Shown here: one piece after another, positions 50,929 through 59,581 of the stretch | Numbering within the stretch: the stretch's first letter is position 1 | Layout: every line of letters begins with the position of its first letter | DNA from: Nitrososphaera sp. | GTDB taxonomy: Archaea > Thermoproteota > Nitrososphaeria > Nitrososphaerales > Nitrososphaeraceae | Assembly: GCA_029263715.1 (NCBI GenBank) | Contig: JAJUFP010000005.1 | Span: 124,001-188,000, forward strand | Reading direction: 5' to 3' | DNA: 64,000 bases | Translations under genes and position numbers: made by a program | The notes under the pieces: model-generated | What the model was told of the DNA's origin: nothing | Seen by the model: the letters and a program-made list of their open reading frames with translations, nothing else | Database searches by the model: none

Positions 50929-51099
50929 TTGATACCTGACGACAACACCCCTTCTGCCACAACCATAGATGACAAGATTGCTTACCATGAGGAAATGGAA
51001 TACATCGCTATCAAGGCAGGAGATTTTACAAAAGCTGAGCATCACAGGAAGATGCAGGAAATTTACAGGGCCATCAAAGAAAGGCTGCAACAGTCTTGA
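50929..51099 (+). CDS. Possible 56-residue charged helical protein
   Basis: TTG-started frame encoding DDNTPSATTIDDK then EMEYIAIKAGDFTKAEHHRK and EIYRAIKERLQQS. The residue pattern (amphipathic helices with regular Glu/Lys/Arg) resembles a true small protein better than chance sequence, but the start has no clear signal and no relative is known to me. Confidence 0.35.
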   Translation: MIPDDNTPSATTIDDKIAYHEEMEYIAIKAGDFTKAEHHRKMQEIYRAIKERLQQS

Positions 51100-51354
51100 T
51101 TCAGAGGACAACGATAACGCCAAAAAACGGAATATAGACGAAGGACTGTAATTCTTCGTGCGCTGCGAGACAACCTTTGTTATTGCCGCTTTTCGTAGGT
51201 TAGGTGATACAGCGCCGAACAAGATTGTATGGATCCGTAAGCAACTATGTGGTTCAAATCCCGCACTTCTCAAATCGCCAGCGATAGAACCTGGTAATGC
51301 ATTGCATTGCAAAGAAATCCGACCGGTTAAGTTCATTGCTAAGCTACAAGAGTC
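51100..51354. other. Intergenic stretch before the DUF6448 gene
   Basis: No ORF or foldable RNA gene is supported. A phrase like a tRNA T-arm (near 51250-51270) does not extend to a full tRNA. Confidence 0.4.
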
Positions 51355-51963
51355 ATGGCACCGCATTGTGACACTATGGATGGTCCGGTGGTAAAAGCAG
51401 CCAGGTTAGCGTTAGAAAGAGGTAATGTCAACCTTGTGCTACCATGGGTTCAAAAAGAATCTGAAGATGAGTTAAGAAAAGCCTTCGACAAAGCACTTGA
51501 AGCAAGAAATTTTGGAAATATTCCGGCTGTCACTCAATTAATCGACCTGTGGTTCTATGAAACAGCAGTTCGGCTCCACAGACAAGGCGAAGGACAGCCG
51601 TATACTGGCCTAAAACCGGCAGGTCTGGATGAAGGGCCCGTTGTCCCGATGGCGGACAGAGCGATTGAAACCGGAGATGCCAAAGAAGCAATAGGATTTC
51701 TGACAAATGCTGTAAATGAAGAACTAACCAAGAGATTTGCAAAAGCAATGTCTAAGAAAGAATACGATGTAAATGATGTAGATGCCGCAAGGCAATACGT
51801 TCAGGCGGTTCTGGGCTTTGTTTTGTATTCGCATCATCTGCATGAATATGTGAAAGGCGACGGAGAGCATGGCCAGAAGGAAGAAAAACACAGAGCAGAG
51901 ATCATAAAAAAGGCAGCAATGCTTGGACATTACCACGATGTGGAAAAAGAGATCGAAATGTGA
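51355..51963 (+). CDS. DUF6448-family protein
   Basis: 202 residues from ATG. The start MAPHCDTMDGPVVKAA is characteristic of this family, with HCD a possible metal site; further conserved-looking motifs are LWFYETAVRLHRQGEG and QAVLGFVLYSHHLHEY. Helical, soluble, His-rich. Family members are found in bacteria and archaea, with no known function that I can name. Monocistronic. Confidence 0.78.
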   Translation: MAPHCDTMDGPVVKAARLALERGNVNLVLPWVQKESEDELRKAFDKALEARNFGNIPAVTQLIDLWFYETAVRLHRQGEGQPYTGLKPAGLDEGPVVPMADRAIETGDAKEAIGFLTNAVNEELTKRFAKAMSKKEYDVNDVDAARQYVQAVLGFVLYSHHLHEYVKGDGEHGQKEEKHRAEIIKKAAMLGHYHDVEKEIEM

Positions 51964-52059
51964 GTTTCCTGTCGTGCAAAAGAACGATGGAAGCAGGGAG
52001 CTAATCGGACATGCGCGTTGATGACAGCATACTGTTCAATCTTCGTGCAGGATATGACC

Positions 52060-52911
52060 TTACGATGCTTTCACGATAACATAGTCGATTATCCCTTTTG
52101 CGGACGCATCCTTCATCTTTAGCAGGGATTTGTACAGGATGCCCTCGACAAAGGGTGGATACTCTTTCAAGATATTCTGCCTAAGACTTTTCCTGTTTTC
52201 AACATAGTAGTCAGTCAGCGGTTCGTACACATTGTGTCCTATGTGCCGGATGTCTCTAATTTTAAATCCATTATTCTCAATTGCGAACTTGACGTGATCC
52301 AACCTATAATGTTCTGACGACCAGGTGAAGGAAAGAATTCCGAGCTTCATGGCTATCTTCAGATGCTTGGCATCAAGTTTTACAACAGGCAAAGCTATTA
52401 CCAGAAACCCATCTGGTTTCAATACCCTTCTTGACTCTACAATGAATTGATCAAGGGGTTTGAAATGCTGAGCGGATTCCAGGGCAACTATCCTGTCAGC
52501 AGACCGCTCTGAAAAAGGTAATGCGGTGGAAGTTGCATTCACAAAGGAAAGGCCATTGTTTCCACGAACTGATTTTGAGGCAATCAACAGTTGTTTGTAA
52601 TTGATGTTTACACAGCAGATATTGACAGAACCATATGTTGATTTCCACTGCAACGCGGGAGCAGAAAGCCCGCTTCCAACGTCTATCAACCTATTGGCAG
52701 AGCCAAGCTCGGCAATATCACCTACCAGTGCGCAAAGGTTACTCTGAGCTGCGATGGGATTTTCAACACCGTCCCAGCAACCAAAATTAAGCATACTGCC
52801 ACCAGTTGCCAGTTGCATTACCGGTGACAGGGCATTGTACAGGTTAACTACATCCTGTTCACTGCGCCTAAAAGTCCATAAAATAACCTGGAGCGGGTTT
52901 ACCAGAATCAA
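52060..52911 (-). CDS. SAM-dependent methyltransferase
   Basis: 283 residues, TTG start. Motif I LIDVGSGLSAPALQW near 75, motif II-like VALESAQHFKPLDQF near 140 and ESRRVLKPDGFLVIALPV near 160. It resembles small-molecule (gTMT/UbiE-like) methyltransferases rather than RNA or protein types. The C-terminal part has a Tyr-rich helix region. Substrate unknown. Faces the propeller gene at 52979-54160 on the same strand, 68 bases away. Confidence 0.85.
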   Translation of the reverse strand: MILVNPLQVILWTFRRSEQDVVNLYNALSPVMQLATGGSMLNFGCWDGVENPIAAQSNLCALVGDIAELGSANRLIDVGSGLSAPALQWKSTYGSVNICCVNINYKQLLIASKSVRGNNGLSFVNATSTALPFSERSADRIVALESAQHFKPLDQFIVESRRVLKPDGFLVIALPVVKLDAKHLKIAMKLGILSFTWSSEHYRLDHVKFAIENNGFKIRDIRHIGHNVYEPLTDYYVENRKSLRQNILKEYPPFVEGILYKSLLKMKDASAKGIIDYVIVKAS

Positions 52912-52978
52912 CGAGTGCAGTTATTAACGAATTGATTAACGATATAAATCAGAGGAAAAACAAAAGCATCGGCACTTG

Positions 52979-54160
52979 TCACGTTGACTGTTTTTTGCGG
53001 TACAGCAGCACATATGCTACAATTGCTGATATTACACCCACTGCAACAACAGAACCGATTATTGGCAGGCCGGTCAGCAGGCCGTCGGAGCCAATTGTCT
53101 GCTCATCTCCGGCAGTTTCCCCTGAAGGTTCTGCCACCGGTGTTTCAGTCTCGGGTTTTGCAACCGGTGTTCCTTGCGTGTTAGTCAAAATTACACCTAT
53201 CCTGTTGTTATTGTTGTTTGGGAACCAGACGTTTCCCTCATGATCTGCGTAAATGAACCGGATTATTGTTCTTGGAGTAGGGAGATCATATTCATGCAGG
53301 GTCTGCGTGGTTTGATCGAATTTGCCAACTTTGTACGCGCCGGTCATGCTAAACCATACGTTATCGTAGATGTCGACCCATATTGCATAAGGTCCGGACG
53401 AGACAGAGCTGGTGTCGTATTCTTTCATCTCCTCTGTTTTGGGATCAAAACTTCCTATCTTTCCAGAATTGTATTCCGTGAACCAGAGCTTACCGTTGCT
53501 GTCTATGGCAATTCTCCTTGTCCCGCTCTCCTTTGTGGGGGCGGGGTATTCTGTAACTTCGCCGGTCTTTGCATCGACCTTGCCTATTTTATGTCCGGAC
53601 AGCTCTGCAAACCAGGGGTTCCCATCAACATCAACAATTATGCCGTAGGGAGAAGAGGATGCAGTTGGCGTAGAGAATTCCCTTATGGTGCCACTCTTGA
53701 TGTCAAGCGCACCAATCTTGGAGGCCCTATTTTCTGTGAACCATAGAACATCTTTGCCAAGTATCGGAGTGTGGGGCCCTGAATTGGACGTCGGAGTTGG
53801 GTATTCATCAATGTTCCCTGTCTGAGGATCGAGTTTGCCGATTTTGCTGGCGCCCATTTCTGTAAACCACACATTGCCCTGCTCATCAATGACCAGACCG
53901 TGCGGATTTGATGATGGCGTGGGTATTGGATACTCCTTGAACTCCTCGGTTTTAGGGTCGAATCTTCCAATCTTGTTGGCGTTGATCTCTGTAAACCATG
54001 CAACCCCGTTCTTATCGACAACTATGTCATGCGGTGCAGAATTCGGTGTTGGAATTACCCATTCTTTAACTGTGATTTCTGCAGCCTGCGCTTGAGCGAA
54101 TTGCACTAGCAAAACCAAGGCAGCGGCTGCTAAACCCACTATGAAGCATAATGCATGCAT
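52979..54160 (-). CDS. Secreted Vgb-like beta-propeller with C-terminal membrane anchor
   Basis: The frame is open to 54295, but ATG 54160 (393 residues) gives a signal peptide (HALCFIVGLAAAALVLLVQF); GTG 54136 is also possible, given an A/T box at about 54163-54172. Six or seven blades repeat NVWFTEMGASKIGKLDP and variants, as in virginiamycin B lyase/NHL propellers. A Pro/Thr linker leads to a C-terminal helix (about 363-387) and RKKQST. Lyase catalytic residues cannot be confirmed, so a binding role outside the cell is more likely. The same blade type is part of the CopC-CopD fusion. Confidence 0.85.
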   Translation of the reverse strand: MHALCFIVGLAAAALVLLVQFAQAQAAEITVKEWVIPTPNSAPHDIVVDKNGVAWFTEINANKIGRFDPKTEEFKEYPIPTPSSNPHGLVIDEQGNVWFTEMGASKIGKLDPQTGNIDEYPTPTSNSGPHTPILGKDVLWFTENRASKIGALDIKSGTIREFSTPTASSSPYGIIVDVDGNPWFAELSGHKIGKVDAKTGEVTEYPAPTKESGTRRIAIDSNGKLWFTEYNSGKIGSFDPKTEEMKEYDTSSVSSGPYAIWVDIYDNVWFSMTGAYKVGKFDQTTQTLHEYDLPTPRTIIRFIYADHEGNVWFPNNNNNRIGVILTNTQGTPVAKPETETPVAEPSGETAGDEQTIGSDGLLTGLPIIGSVVAVGVISAIVAYVLLYRKKQST

Positions 54161-54296
54161 AAAATATATGCATTGATTTTTGCTGACGCCAGTCCACCTA
54201 TGCAAGGTCGGGACAACAGCAATGATTGCTGAAGATGGTTTGCCAGTGGACATAAACCCTGTTTCCGGTGCTTTTCTTGCAGGCCGGCTCGTCACG

Positions 54297-54307
54297 ATTA
54301 TATATGA
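54297..54307 (+). promoter_or_regulatory. TATA-like box of the tRNA-Phe gene
   Basis: ATTATATATGA, about 25-30 nt before the tRNA 5' end at 54330. Confidence 0.6.
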
Positions 54308-54329
54308 TGCTTCAAGGATTCTTTATCGT

Positions 54330-54424
54330 GCCGTCGTAGCTCAGCCTGGGAGAGCACTCGACCTGAACTTTCAGGGGTGATGCTGAAGACCGAGCTGTCG
54401 TGAGCTCAAATCTCACCGGCGGCA
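54330..54424 (+). tRNA. tRNA-Phe (GAA) with a non-canonical 21-nt intron at position 30/31
   Basis: Exons are 54330-54360 and 54382-54424; the intron is 54361-54381. The spliced anticodon arm is CTCGG-CTGAAGA-CCGAG, a perfect 5-bp stem with GAA anticodon; a canonical 37/38 intron would leave an 18-nt arm and a mismatch. A bulge-helix-bulge fits exactly: central helix CACT/GGTG, 3-nt bulges CG^A and AT^G, and intron hairpin CCTGA/TCAGG. Acceptor GCCGTCG/CGGCGGC, T arm GTGAG-CTCAAAT-CTCAC, discriminator A, no CCA. Its 3' 19 bases overlap the end of purB on the other strand. Confidence 0.93.
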
Positions 54425-55788
54425 CTTAACTCCCGTGTTTTGGTGGCCTTTTTCACCATGCTGGCAACGTTGCTGATTATCTTGACCGATGCGGCCAGGT
54501 GGTTCTCCGCCCTGAAAATTGAGGTAATCTCGTTTCTTGACAGGTGCTTTGCTATGCTTTCGTCCTTCAGGACAGCGTCCAGAAAATGCTCGCCGGTATC
54601 AAGGGCTGAAAAGGCGACCCGCTGGATATCACGGTACGCCTCAAACCGGGCTACGCCTTTTTTCACCAGTGCCTCAAGTACAAACTCGGCGTAGATCTGG
54701 CCTCTTGTCATGTCAAGGTTTTGGGTTATCCGCTCCCGGTTCACCTTCAGGTCGGCCACTACCCTGGTCATGGCGTTTAGCATTTCGTCCAGCAGTATTG
54801 CTGCCATAGGAAGGGTAAAGCGCTCGTTTGCAGAGTTTGAAAGGTCGCGCTCATGCCACAGAGGTATGTTGTCCATCGAAACGCTGACAAGCGATTTTAG
54901 CATCTTTGCCAGAGATGAAACGCGCTCGCTTTTGATGGGGTTGCGCTTGACTGGGACGGCGCTGCTTCCCATTTGGCCCTTTCTGAAGGGCTCGGCAACC
55001 TCGCCTATCTCTGTGCGCTGCAGGTTCCTGATCTCGATGGCCATCTTGTCCAGCGTGGAGCCGATAAGCGCCATCAGAAACTGCATCTCTGCGTACCTTT
55101 CACGGGGCACCACCTGTGTAGCTGCCTCGACAGGGTACAGGCCCAGGTCCGATGCAACCAGCCTTTCAACTTCGAGGGCTTGGTCGCCCATCAGCGAGCC
55201 GGTGCCCACGACTCCCCGCGTTTTGCACAGAAGGAACCGCTTCCTGCCTTCCTCAATACGCTCAAGATGCCGGGCCATCTCGGCGGCCCAGACGGCAAAT
55301 TTCAACCCAAAGGCGATTATGCTGGCATGCTGGCCATGGGTTCTGCCTACCGCAGGCAGGTCCTTGAACTCGACGGCACGTTCTGCCAGCAGGGATGCAA
55401 GCTTGGCTACCTTGGATTCGATTATCGAAAAAGCATCCCGCATCTGCATGCATGTTGACGTGTCCACCACATCGTTGCTGGTAAGCCCGTAGTGCACCCA
55501 GGGCTTTGCTGGCTGTGATACTAGCTCGCTTATTGCCTCGACCATGGCGGCGGTATCATGCTCGCTGACGGCTTCAAGCTCTGATACGCGCTGGAGAGTA
55601 ACCCGGCCAGAGCGGGAGCATTTCTCTATCTCTTTGGCCGCCTCTGCCGGTATCATGCCTATACTGGCTTGCACTTTTGCTACTGCAGCCTCAAAATCCA
55701 GCTGGTACTGCAGTCTTTTTTCATCGCTAAAGATATCGCGCATCTCCTTGCTTCCGTAGCGTCCAGAGTCGATGGGTAGTATTGGCAC
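54406..55788 (-). CDS. purB: Adenylosuccinate lyase
   Basis: 460 residues from GTG 55788 (reads M-PILPIDSGRYGSKEM), placed 22 nt after an A/T box (55811-55820); the open frame to 55836 adds an atypical leader. Signatures: GLTSNDVVDTST, VGRTHGQHASIIAFG (His), and the mobile loop GQMGSSAVPVKRNPIKSE with the catalytic Ser. Fumarase/aspartase superfamily; acts twice in purine synthesis. The last codons overlap the tRNA-Phe 3' end. Confidence 0.96.
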   Translation of the reverse strand: MPILPIDSGRYGSKEMRDIFSDEKRLQYQLDFEAAVAKVQASIGMIPAEAAKEIEKCSRSGRVTLQRVSELEAVSEHDTAAMVEAISELVSQPAKPWVHYGLTSNDVVDTSTCMQMRDAFSIIESKVAKLASLLAERAVEFKDLPAVGRTHGQHASIIAFGLKFAVWAAEMARHLERIEEGRKRFLLCKTRGVVGTGSLMGDQALEVERLVASDLGLYPVEAATQVVPRERYAEMQFLMALIGSTLDKMAIEIRNLQRTEIGEVAEPFRKGQMGSSAVPVKRNPIKSERVSSLAKMLKSLVSVSMDNIPLWHERDLSNSANERFTLPMAAILLDEMLNAMTRVVADLKVNRERITQNLDMTRGQIYAEFVLEALVKKGVARFEAYRDIQRVAFSALDTGEHFLDAVLKDESIAKHLSRNEITSIFRAENHLAASVKIISNVASMVKKATKTRELSAAGEI

Positions 55789-55810
55789 AGCTATAGGGCG
55801 AGAAATGCTG

Positions 55811-55820
55811 AAAATAAATC
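55811..55820 (-). promoter_or_regulatory. A/T box of the purB gene
   Basis: GATTTATTTT on the minus strand, ending 22 nt before GTG 55788; it supports a leaderless GTG start and excludes the longer frame. Confidence 0.5.
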
Positions 55821-55861
55821 TTGGGTCATCAAGCAAGGCTTATAATAACTTCCGATAACAT

Positions 55862-57349
55862 TTGAGTGAAGAATTGACAGAATTCGTGACGAGGGGCGGC
55901 AACCTCAAGATCAGGAAGATAAGCGATCTGGAATTCCGGATCGATGCCGATGCAAGCAGAGGGATGAAGGTCCCCGTAACAATTTATGCTAACGAGTCTT
56001 TGCTCTCCAAGATGGTCACTGACAGGACCATTGACCAGGCGGCAAACGTCGCGACGCTGCCCGGCGTGAAAAAGCACGTCGTTGTACTGCCCGACGGCCA
56101 TGAAGGCTACGGCTTTCCGGTGGGAGGCGTGGCGGCCACCGACGTCGAGGAGGGAGTCATCAGTCCTGGAGGAGTCGGCTACGATATCAACTGCGGCGTG
56201 CGCCTTATCAGGACAAACCTCATGGAATCAGACATCAGGCCCCGCCTGAAGGATCTTGTCAACGAGCTTTTCAGGTCCATACCTTCAGGAGTTGGAAGCG
56301 AGGGCGCGTTCAAGCTTTCCAAGTCAGAACTGGACGAGCTCTTGGTGCAGGGAGTCAGCTGGGCCGTGAACCACGGCTATGGAACAGGCCACGATGCAGA
56401 GGTGTGCGAGGAGAACGGCACCATGGCCGGCGCCGACCAGGCCAGCGTATCGGAAACCGCAAGAAAGAGGGGCGCGCCGCAGCTTGGAAGCCTGGGTTCC
56501 GGCAACCACTTCCTTGAAGTGCAGAAGGTTGACAAGATCTATGATGAAAAGGCAGCCAGGGCCATGGGCATAGAAAAGGAAGGCCAGGTGACCGTGCTTG
56601 TGCACTGCGGCTCAAGGGGCTTTGGCCACCAGATATGCACGGACTATTTGCGGGTCTCTGAATCGGCGCTACGCAAGTACAACATCACGCTTCCAGACAG
56701 GGAGCTTGCCTGCGTGCCCAACAACTCTAAAGAAGGCGAGAACTACCGCAAGGCCATGTTCTCGGCCCTCAACTTTGCCTGGGCCAACCGGCAGATGATA
56801 ACCCACTGGACCAGGAAGACCTTTGAGCGGGTCTTCAAGGCCAGCGAAGGCGATCTGAACATGGAGTTGGTCTACGACGTTGCCCACAACATTGCAAAGG
56901 TAGAGAGGCACAAAGTCGACGGTGAGGGTACGCGTGAAGTCGTGGTCCACAGAAAGGGGGCGACACGGGCCTTTCCTGCCGGCATGGAGCAGGTTCCAAG
57001 AAAATACCGGCAGCTTGGCCAGCCAGTCATCATACCCGGCTCCATGGGCACTGCCAGCTGGATACTGCTTGGCGGCCCCAAATCCCTGGATCTGAGCTTT
57101 GGCTCGACGGCGCATGGTGCCGGCAGGACCATGTCCAGGTCGGCCGCAAAGCGCAGCTACACCGCAGAAGGCGTAAAGGGCAGCCTGGAGTCAAAGGGTA
57201 TCTATGTCAAGGCGCTGACCCGCGAGGGTGTGGTCGAAGAAACACCTGAAGCCTACAAGGACGTTGATGCAGTGGCCAACGTTTCTCACTCGGTGGGCAT
57301 CGCCACCAAGGTTGTCCGGCTCGTGCCTATAGGGGTGATAAAGGGCTAA
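55862..57349 (+). CDS. rtcB: RtcB tRNA-splicing RNA ligase
   Basis: 495 residues, TTG start. Signatures: LPDGHEGYGFPVGGVAATD, GGVGYDINCGVRL with metal ligand Cys111, GSLGSGNHFLE, LVHCGSRGFGHQ and FGSTAHGAGRTMSRS with the GMP-accepting His418. RtcB joins tRNA halves after intron removal, via 2',3'-cyclic phosphate ends and GTP/Mn. It is 1.4 kb from an intron-containing tRNA-Phe. The stop overlaps the next gene's ATG by one base (TAATG), so three genes are coupled. Confidence 0.97.
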   Translation: MSEELTEFVTRGGNLKIRKISDLEFRIDADASRGMKVPVTIYANESLLSKMVTDRTIDQAANVATLPGVKKHVVVLPDGHEGYGFPVGGVAATDVEEGVISPGGVGYDINCGVRLIRTNLMESDIRPRLKDLVNELFRSIPSGVGSEGAFKLSKSELDELLVQGVSWAVNHGYGTGHDAEVCEENGTMAGADQASVSETARKRGAPQLGSLGSGNHFLEVQKVDKIYDEKAARAMGIEKEGQVTVLVHCGSRGFGHQICTDYLRVSESALRKYNITLPDRELACVPNNSKEGENYRKAMFSALNFAWANRQMITHWTRKTFERVFKASEGDLNMELVYDVAHNIAKVERHKVDGEGTREVVVHRKGATRAFPAGMEQVPRKYRQLGQPVIIPGSMGTASWILLGGPKSLDLSFGSTAHGAGRTMSRSAAKRSYTAEGVKGSLESKGIYVKALTREGVVEETPEAYKDVDAVANVSHSVGIATKVVRLVPIGVIKG

Positions 57350-57723
57350 TGTCCGATGATTCTGATATAGAGATAATCAAGGCCCGCAAGATGATGGAGA
57401 TGAGAAAAAAGGCAGCGGAGTTGGAAAAGGCCAAGAGCACCAAGGAAAAGTCTGCCAAGGAGATAGTCCTGTCGTACCTTTACGACCGCGGCGATGAAGT
57501 TCTGAAGGCAGCCTATACGCAGTTTCCCGTACAGACAGAGGCCATAGTCAACAAGATAGCAGAGCTCATCTCGGCCGGCGAGATCCAGCAAAAGATCTCT
57601 GGCGGCGAGCTTTTGTCCCTTTTCAGGTCTGTGGGCCTTCGGGTCAGGCTGGACACTTCCATCAAGATAGAGGACCACGGCAAGTTCGTCTCGTTTTCTG
57701 ACAAGCTGAAGCAAAATGAATGA
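57349..57723 (+). CDS. PDCD5-family DNA-binding protein
   Basis: 124 residues from ATG. Charged N-terminal helix (IEIIKARKMMEMRKKAAELEK) and a three-helix core with VLSYLYDRGDEVLKAAY and GEIQQKISGGELLSLFRSVG, as in archaeal/eukaryotic PDCD5 (TFAR19). The family binds nucleic acid or chaperone (prefoldin/CCT) partners. It lies in an operon with rtcB, overlapped by one base, and overlaps the next gene by 8 bases. Confidence 0.88.
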   Translation: MSDDSDIEIIKARKMMEMRKKAAELEKAKSTKEKSAKEIVLSYLYDRGDEVLKAAYTQFPVQTEAIVNKIAELISAGEIQQKISGGELLSLFRSVGLRVRLDTSIKIEDHGKFVSFSDKLKQNE

Positions 57724-58057
57724 CCCCATAGGCACGTTCATACTGGATTTTCAAACCATAGATTTTGGGGTTGATGTGGATATTGCCAAAAACATGCTGT
57801 CGGATCTGCAGAGGCGCTGCGAGCTGGAAAACTCGTTTGCCATAGATGATCCACTTGACAGGGCCGGCTGGTCCTTTGCCAAGCTGTTTCTCTCCGGCCA
57901 GTTTGTAGAAAAGCTGTACGCATCTAATCAGTACGAGATCGACAGAGCCAGAGGCAAAAAGTTTGAGGACAAGTTCATCGGCTGGCTTGGCCAGCAGCTG
58001 AAAAACAAGGGATGTGGAGCACAGATAAAGGCAGCTTTGGAGATGAAAGAGCTCTAG
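57716..58057 (+). CDS. Conserved hypothetical protein, paralog of 27798-28214
   Basis: 113 residues from ATG, overlapping the PDCD5 gene by 8 bases. Core GWSFAKLFLSGQFVEKL plus FEDKFIGWLGQQLKN matches the protein at 27798. Ahead of it is an acidic N-terminal helix region. No catalytic residues are apparent. Co-transcription with RtcB and PDCD5 hints at RNA or protein-quality work, an inference from position only. Confidence 0.75.
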   Translation: MNDPIGTFILDFQTIDFGVDVDIAKNMLSDLQRRCELENSFAIDDPLDRAGWSFAKLFLSGQFVEKLYASNQYEIDRARGKKFEDKFIGWLGQQLKNKGCGAQIKAALEMKEL

Positions 58058-58194
58058 ACTCCAGGTTTAAACAATTTTTCTAAATGTATCTAGTGATTGG
58101 ATACATTAACAACTGTCAAGGTTCCAATGGCCGGTATGGCTTTTTCAAACTGCTATAAAAAAGTCCGCCAAAAATATCAAAAATAAAAAAGAGT

Positions 58195-58599
58195 TTAGAC
58201 TCTCCTTCCCCTTCTTCCGCCCGGCTTTCGGGTTGTGTCGTGGGGGATCGGCGTGACATCATCGATTCTGCCAATCCTAAAGCCAGCCCTTGCCAGGGCC
58301 CTGATGGCTGCCTGCGCGCCCGGTCCAGGGATTCTGGGGCCGACGCCTCCAACGGCCCTGACACGGATGTGCAGTGCGTTGATACCCTTTGTCTTGGCCA
58401 CCTCGGCTGCGGCAACTGCAGACTTCATGGCTGCATAAGGAGATGATTCATACCTGTCAGCAGTAACGTGCCTTCCGCCAGAGCTGAAGGAGATGGTCTC
58501 GCTTCCGCTCAGGTCAGTGATATGAACAAGAGTGTTATTGTAACTACTAAAGATGTGGGCTACACCCCACCTTGTCTGCGTGACTTCAGATTCAGACAT
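58195..58599 (-). CDS. rps11: 30S ribosomal protein uS11
   Basis: 134 residues from ATG 58599 ([19 protein letters not shown]); the longer frame to 58719 runs into the next gene's region. Signatures: [55 protein letters not shown] and the basic C-terminal tail [18 protein letters not shown]. It binds the platform of the small subunit. Here it is separate from uS13/uS4/Rpo3, with which it is often grouped in archaea. Confidence 0.97.
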   Translation of the reverse strand: MSESEVTQTRWGVAHIFSSYNNTLVHITDLSGSETISFSSGGRHVTADRYESSPYAAMKSAVAAAEVAKTKGINALHIRVRAVGGVGPRIPGPGAQAAIRALARAGFRIGRIDDVTPIPHDTTRKPGGRRGRRV

Positions 58600-58639
58600 G
58601 TGTAGATACTGTCGTCTTTTTAGAGGGTTAAAAACGTTA

Positions 58640-59581
58640 TCAGCCGAAGTGCAGGTATCCCCGGTTTTCAAGCTTTCTGTCTGAAACAAAGACATTGCCG
58701 GTGCCTTTTGTAACGCCACCTATTACGTAAAGGTCAAGGCCTGCTTTTTTTGCGGCAAGCTTGGCCCTGGCCAGCTTGGGTTTTGGGATGGTGCACACAA
58801 CCTCGTATTCCTCGCCGCCGTAAAAGACCAGATCCTGCGCGCTCAGGTTGTTTTGCCGGGCAAACTCTTCAACCCCTTGCGCCTTGACGGCGTCATAGTC
58901 TATCTGGATGTCAACGCCGCCCTGGCTGGCAAGCTCGTACAGCGATATGGCAAGGCCGTCGCTTGAGTCTATGGATGATGAAAAGTACTTTGCAAGCGAT
59001 CCAAACTTTTGCCTGGGTACCGGCTCAATGACTGAGCTGACGGCGCGTTCCTTGAAGGCCGGCTCTGCTTTGGCGTCCTTCATCAGAATGGCAAGGCCAG
59101 ATGCGGCAAGTCCGAATTTGCCGGAAACGGCCACCACGTCGCCGGGCCGTGCGCCGGCCCTTGTCGGCATTTTGTCGACGGTTCCTATCATGCTGCAGTC
59201 AATGACAAGATCGGTTGCCTCGTTGGTATCACCGCCCACTATCCTGACCCCGAACTCTTTTGCAGCAACCTTGAAGCCTTTTGCCAGGTCATCGACGTAC
59301 TCTTTTGTAACCTGCCGGGGAAGGCCAAGGGAGATCATGCATGCTATTGGTCTGGCGCCTTTTGCCGACAGGTCGCTGACAACGGAAACGATGCTCTTTC
59401 TTGCAGCCTGCCAGGGCCGCATCTGCGGCGGGACATCGGTGAGCCCAACAAGCATGTCGGCCTTGAAGACGAGCTGTTTTTTTCCAAACCTGACAGTTGC
59501 CACGTCGTCAAGTTCCCTTATCCCAAACGTGGAGGAGAAAATCCTGATTATCTCTCTTTCATCTAGCTTTCTGCTCGTCAT
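58640..59581 (-). CDS. thiL: Thiamine-monophosphate kinase
   Basis: 313 residues from ATG. AIRS/ThiL fold with [39 protein letters not shown] (metal site), [20 protein letters not shown] and [13 protein letters not shown]. It phosphorylates thiamine monophosphate to the diphosphate, using ATP. It overlaps the upstream phosphohexomutase gene by 23 bases and so is coupled to it. The N-terminal metal region is present but diverged from bacterial ThiL. Confidence 0.9.
   Translation of the reverse strand: MTSRKLDEREIIRIFSSTFGIRELDDVATVRFGKKQLVFKADMLVGLTDVPPQMRPWQAARKSIVSVVSDLSAKGARPIACMISLGLPRQVTKEYVDDLAKGFKVAAKEFGVRIVGGDTNEATDLVIDCSMIGTVDKMPTRAGARPGDVVAVSGKFGLAASGLAILMKDAKAEPAFKERAVSSVIEPVPRQKFGSLAKYFSSSIDSSDGLAISLYELASQGGVDIQIDYDAVKAQGVEEFARQNNLSAQDLVFYGGEEYEVVCTIPKPKLARAKLAAKKAGLDLYVIGGVTKGTGNVFVSDRKLENRGYLHFG

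Noticed and set aside
51180..51290. tRNA-like phrase GTGGTTCAAATCCCGCAC
   Set aside because: It resembles a T arm, but the stem does not pair fully and no matching acceptor, D arm or anticodon arm can be built around it.
54710..55492. 260-codon plus-strand ORF inside purB
   Set aside because: It is antisense to conserved PurB motifs, is Arg/Ser-rich from the codon mirror, and has no promoter; a shadow.
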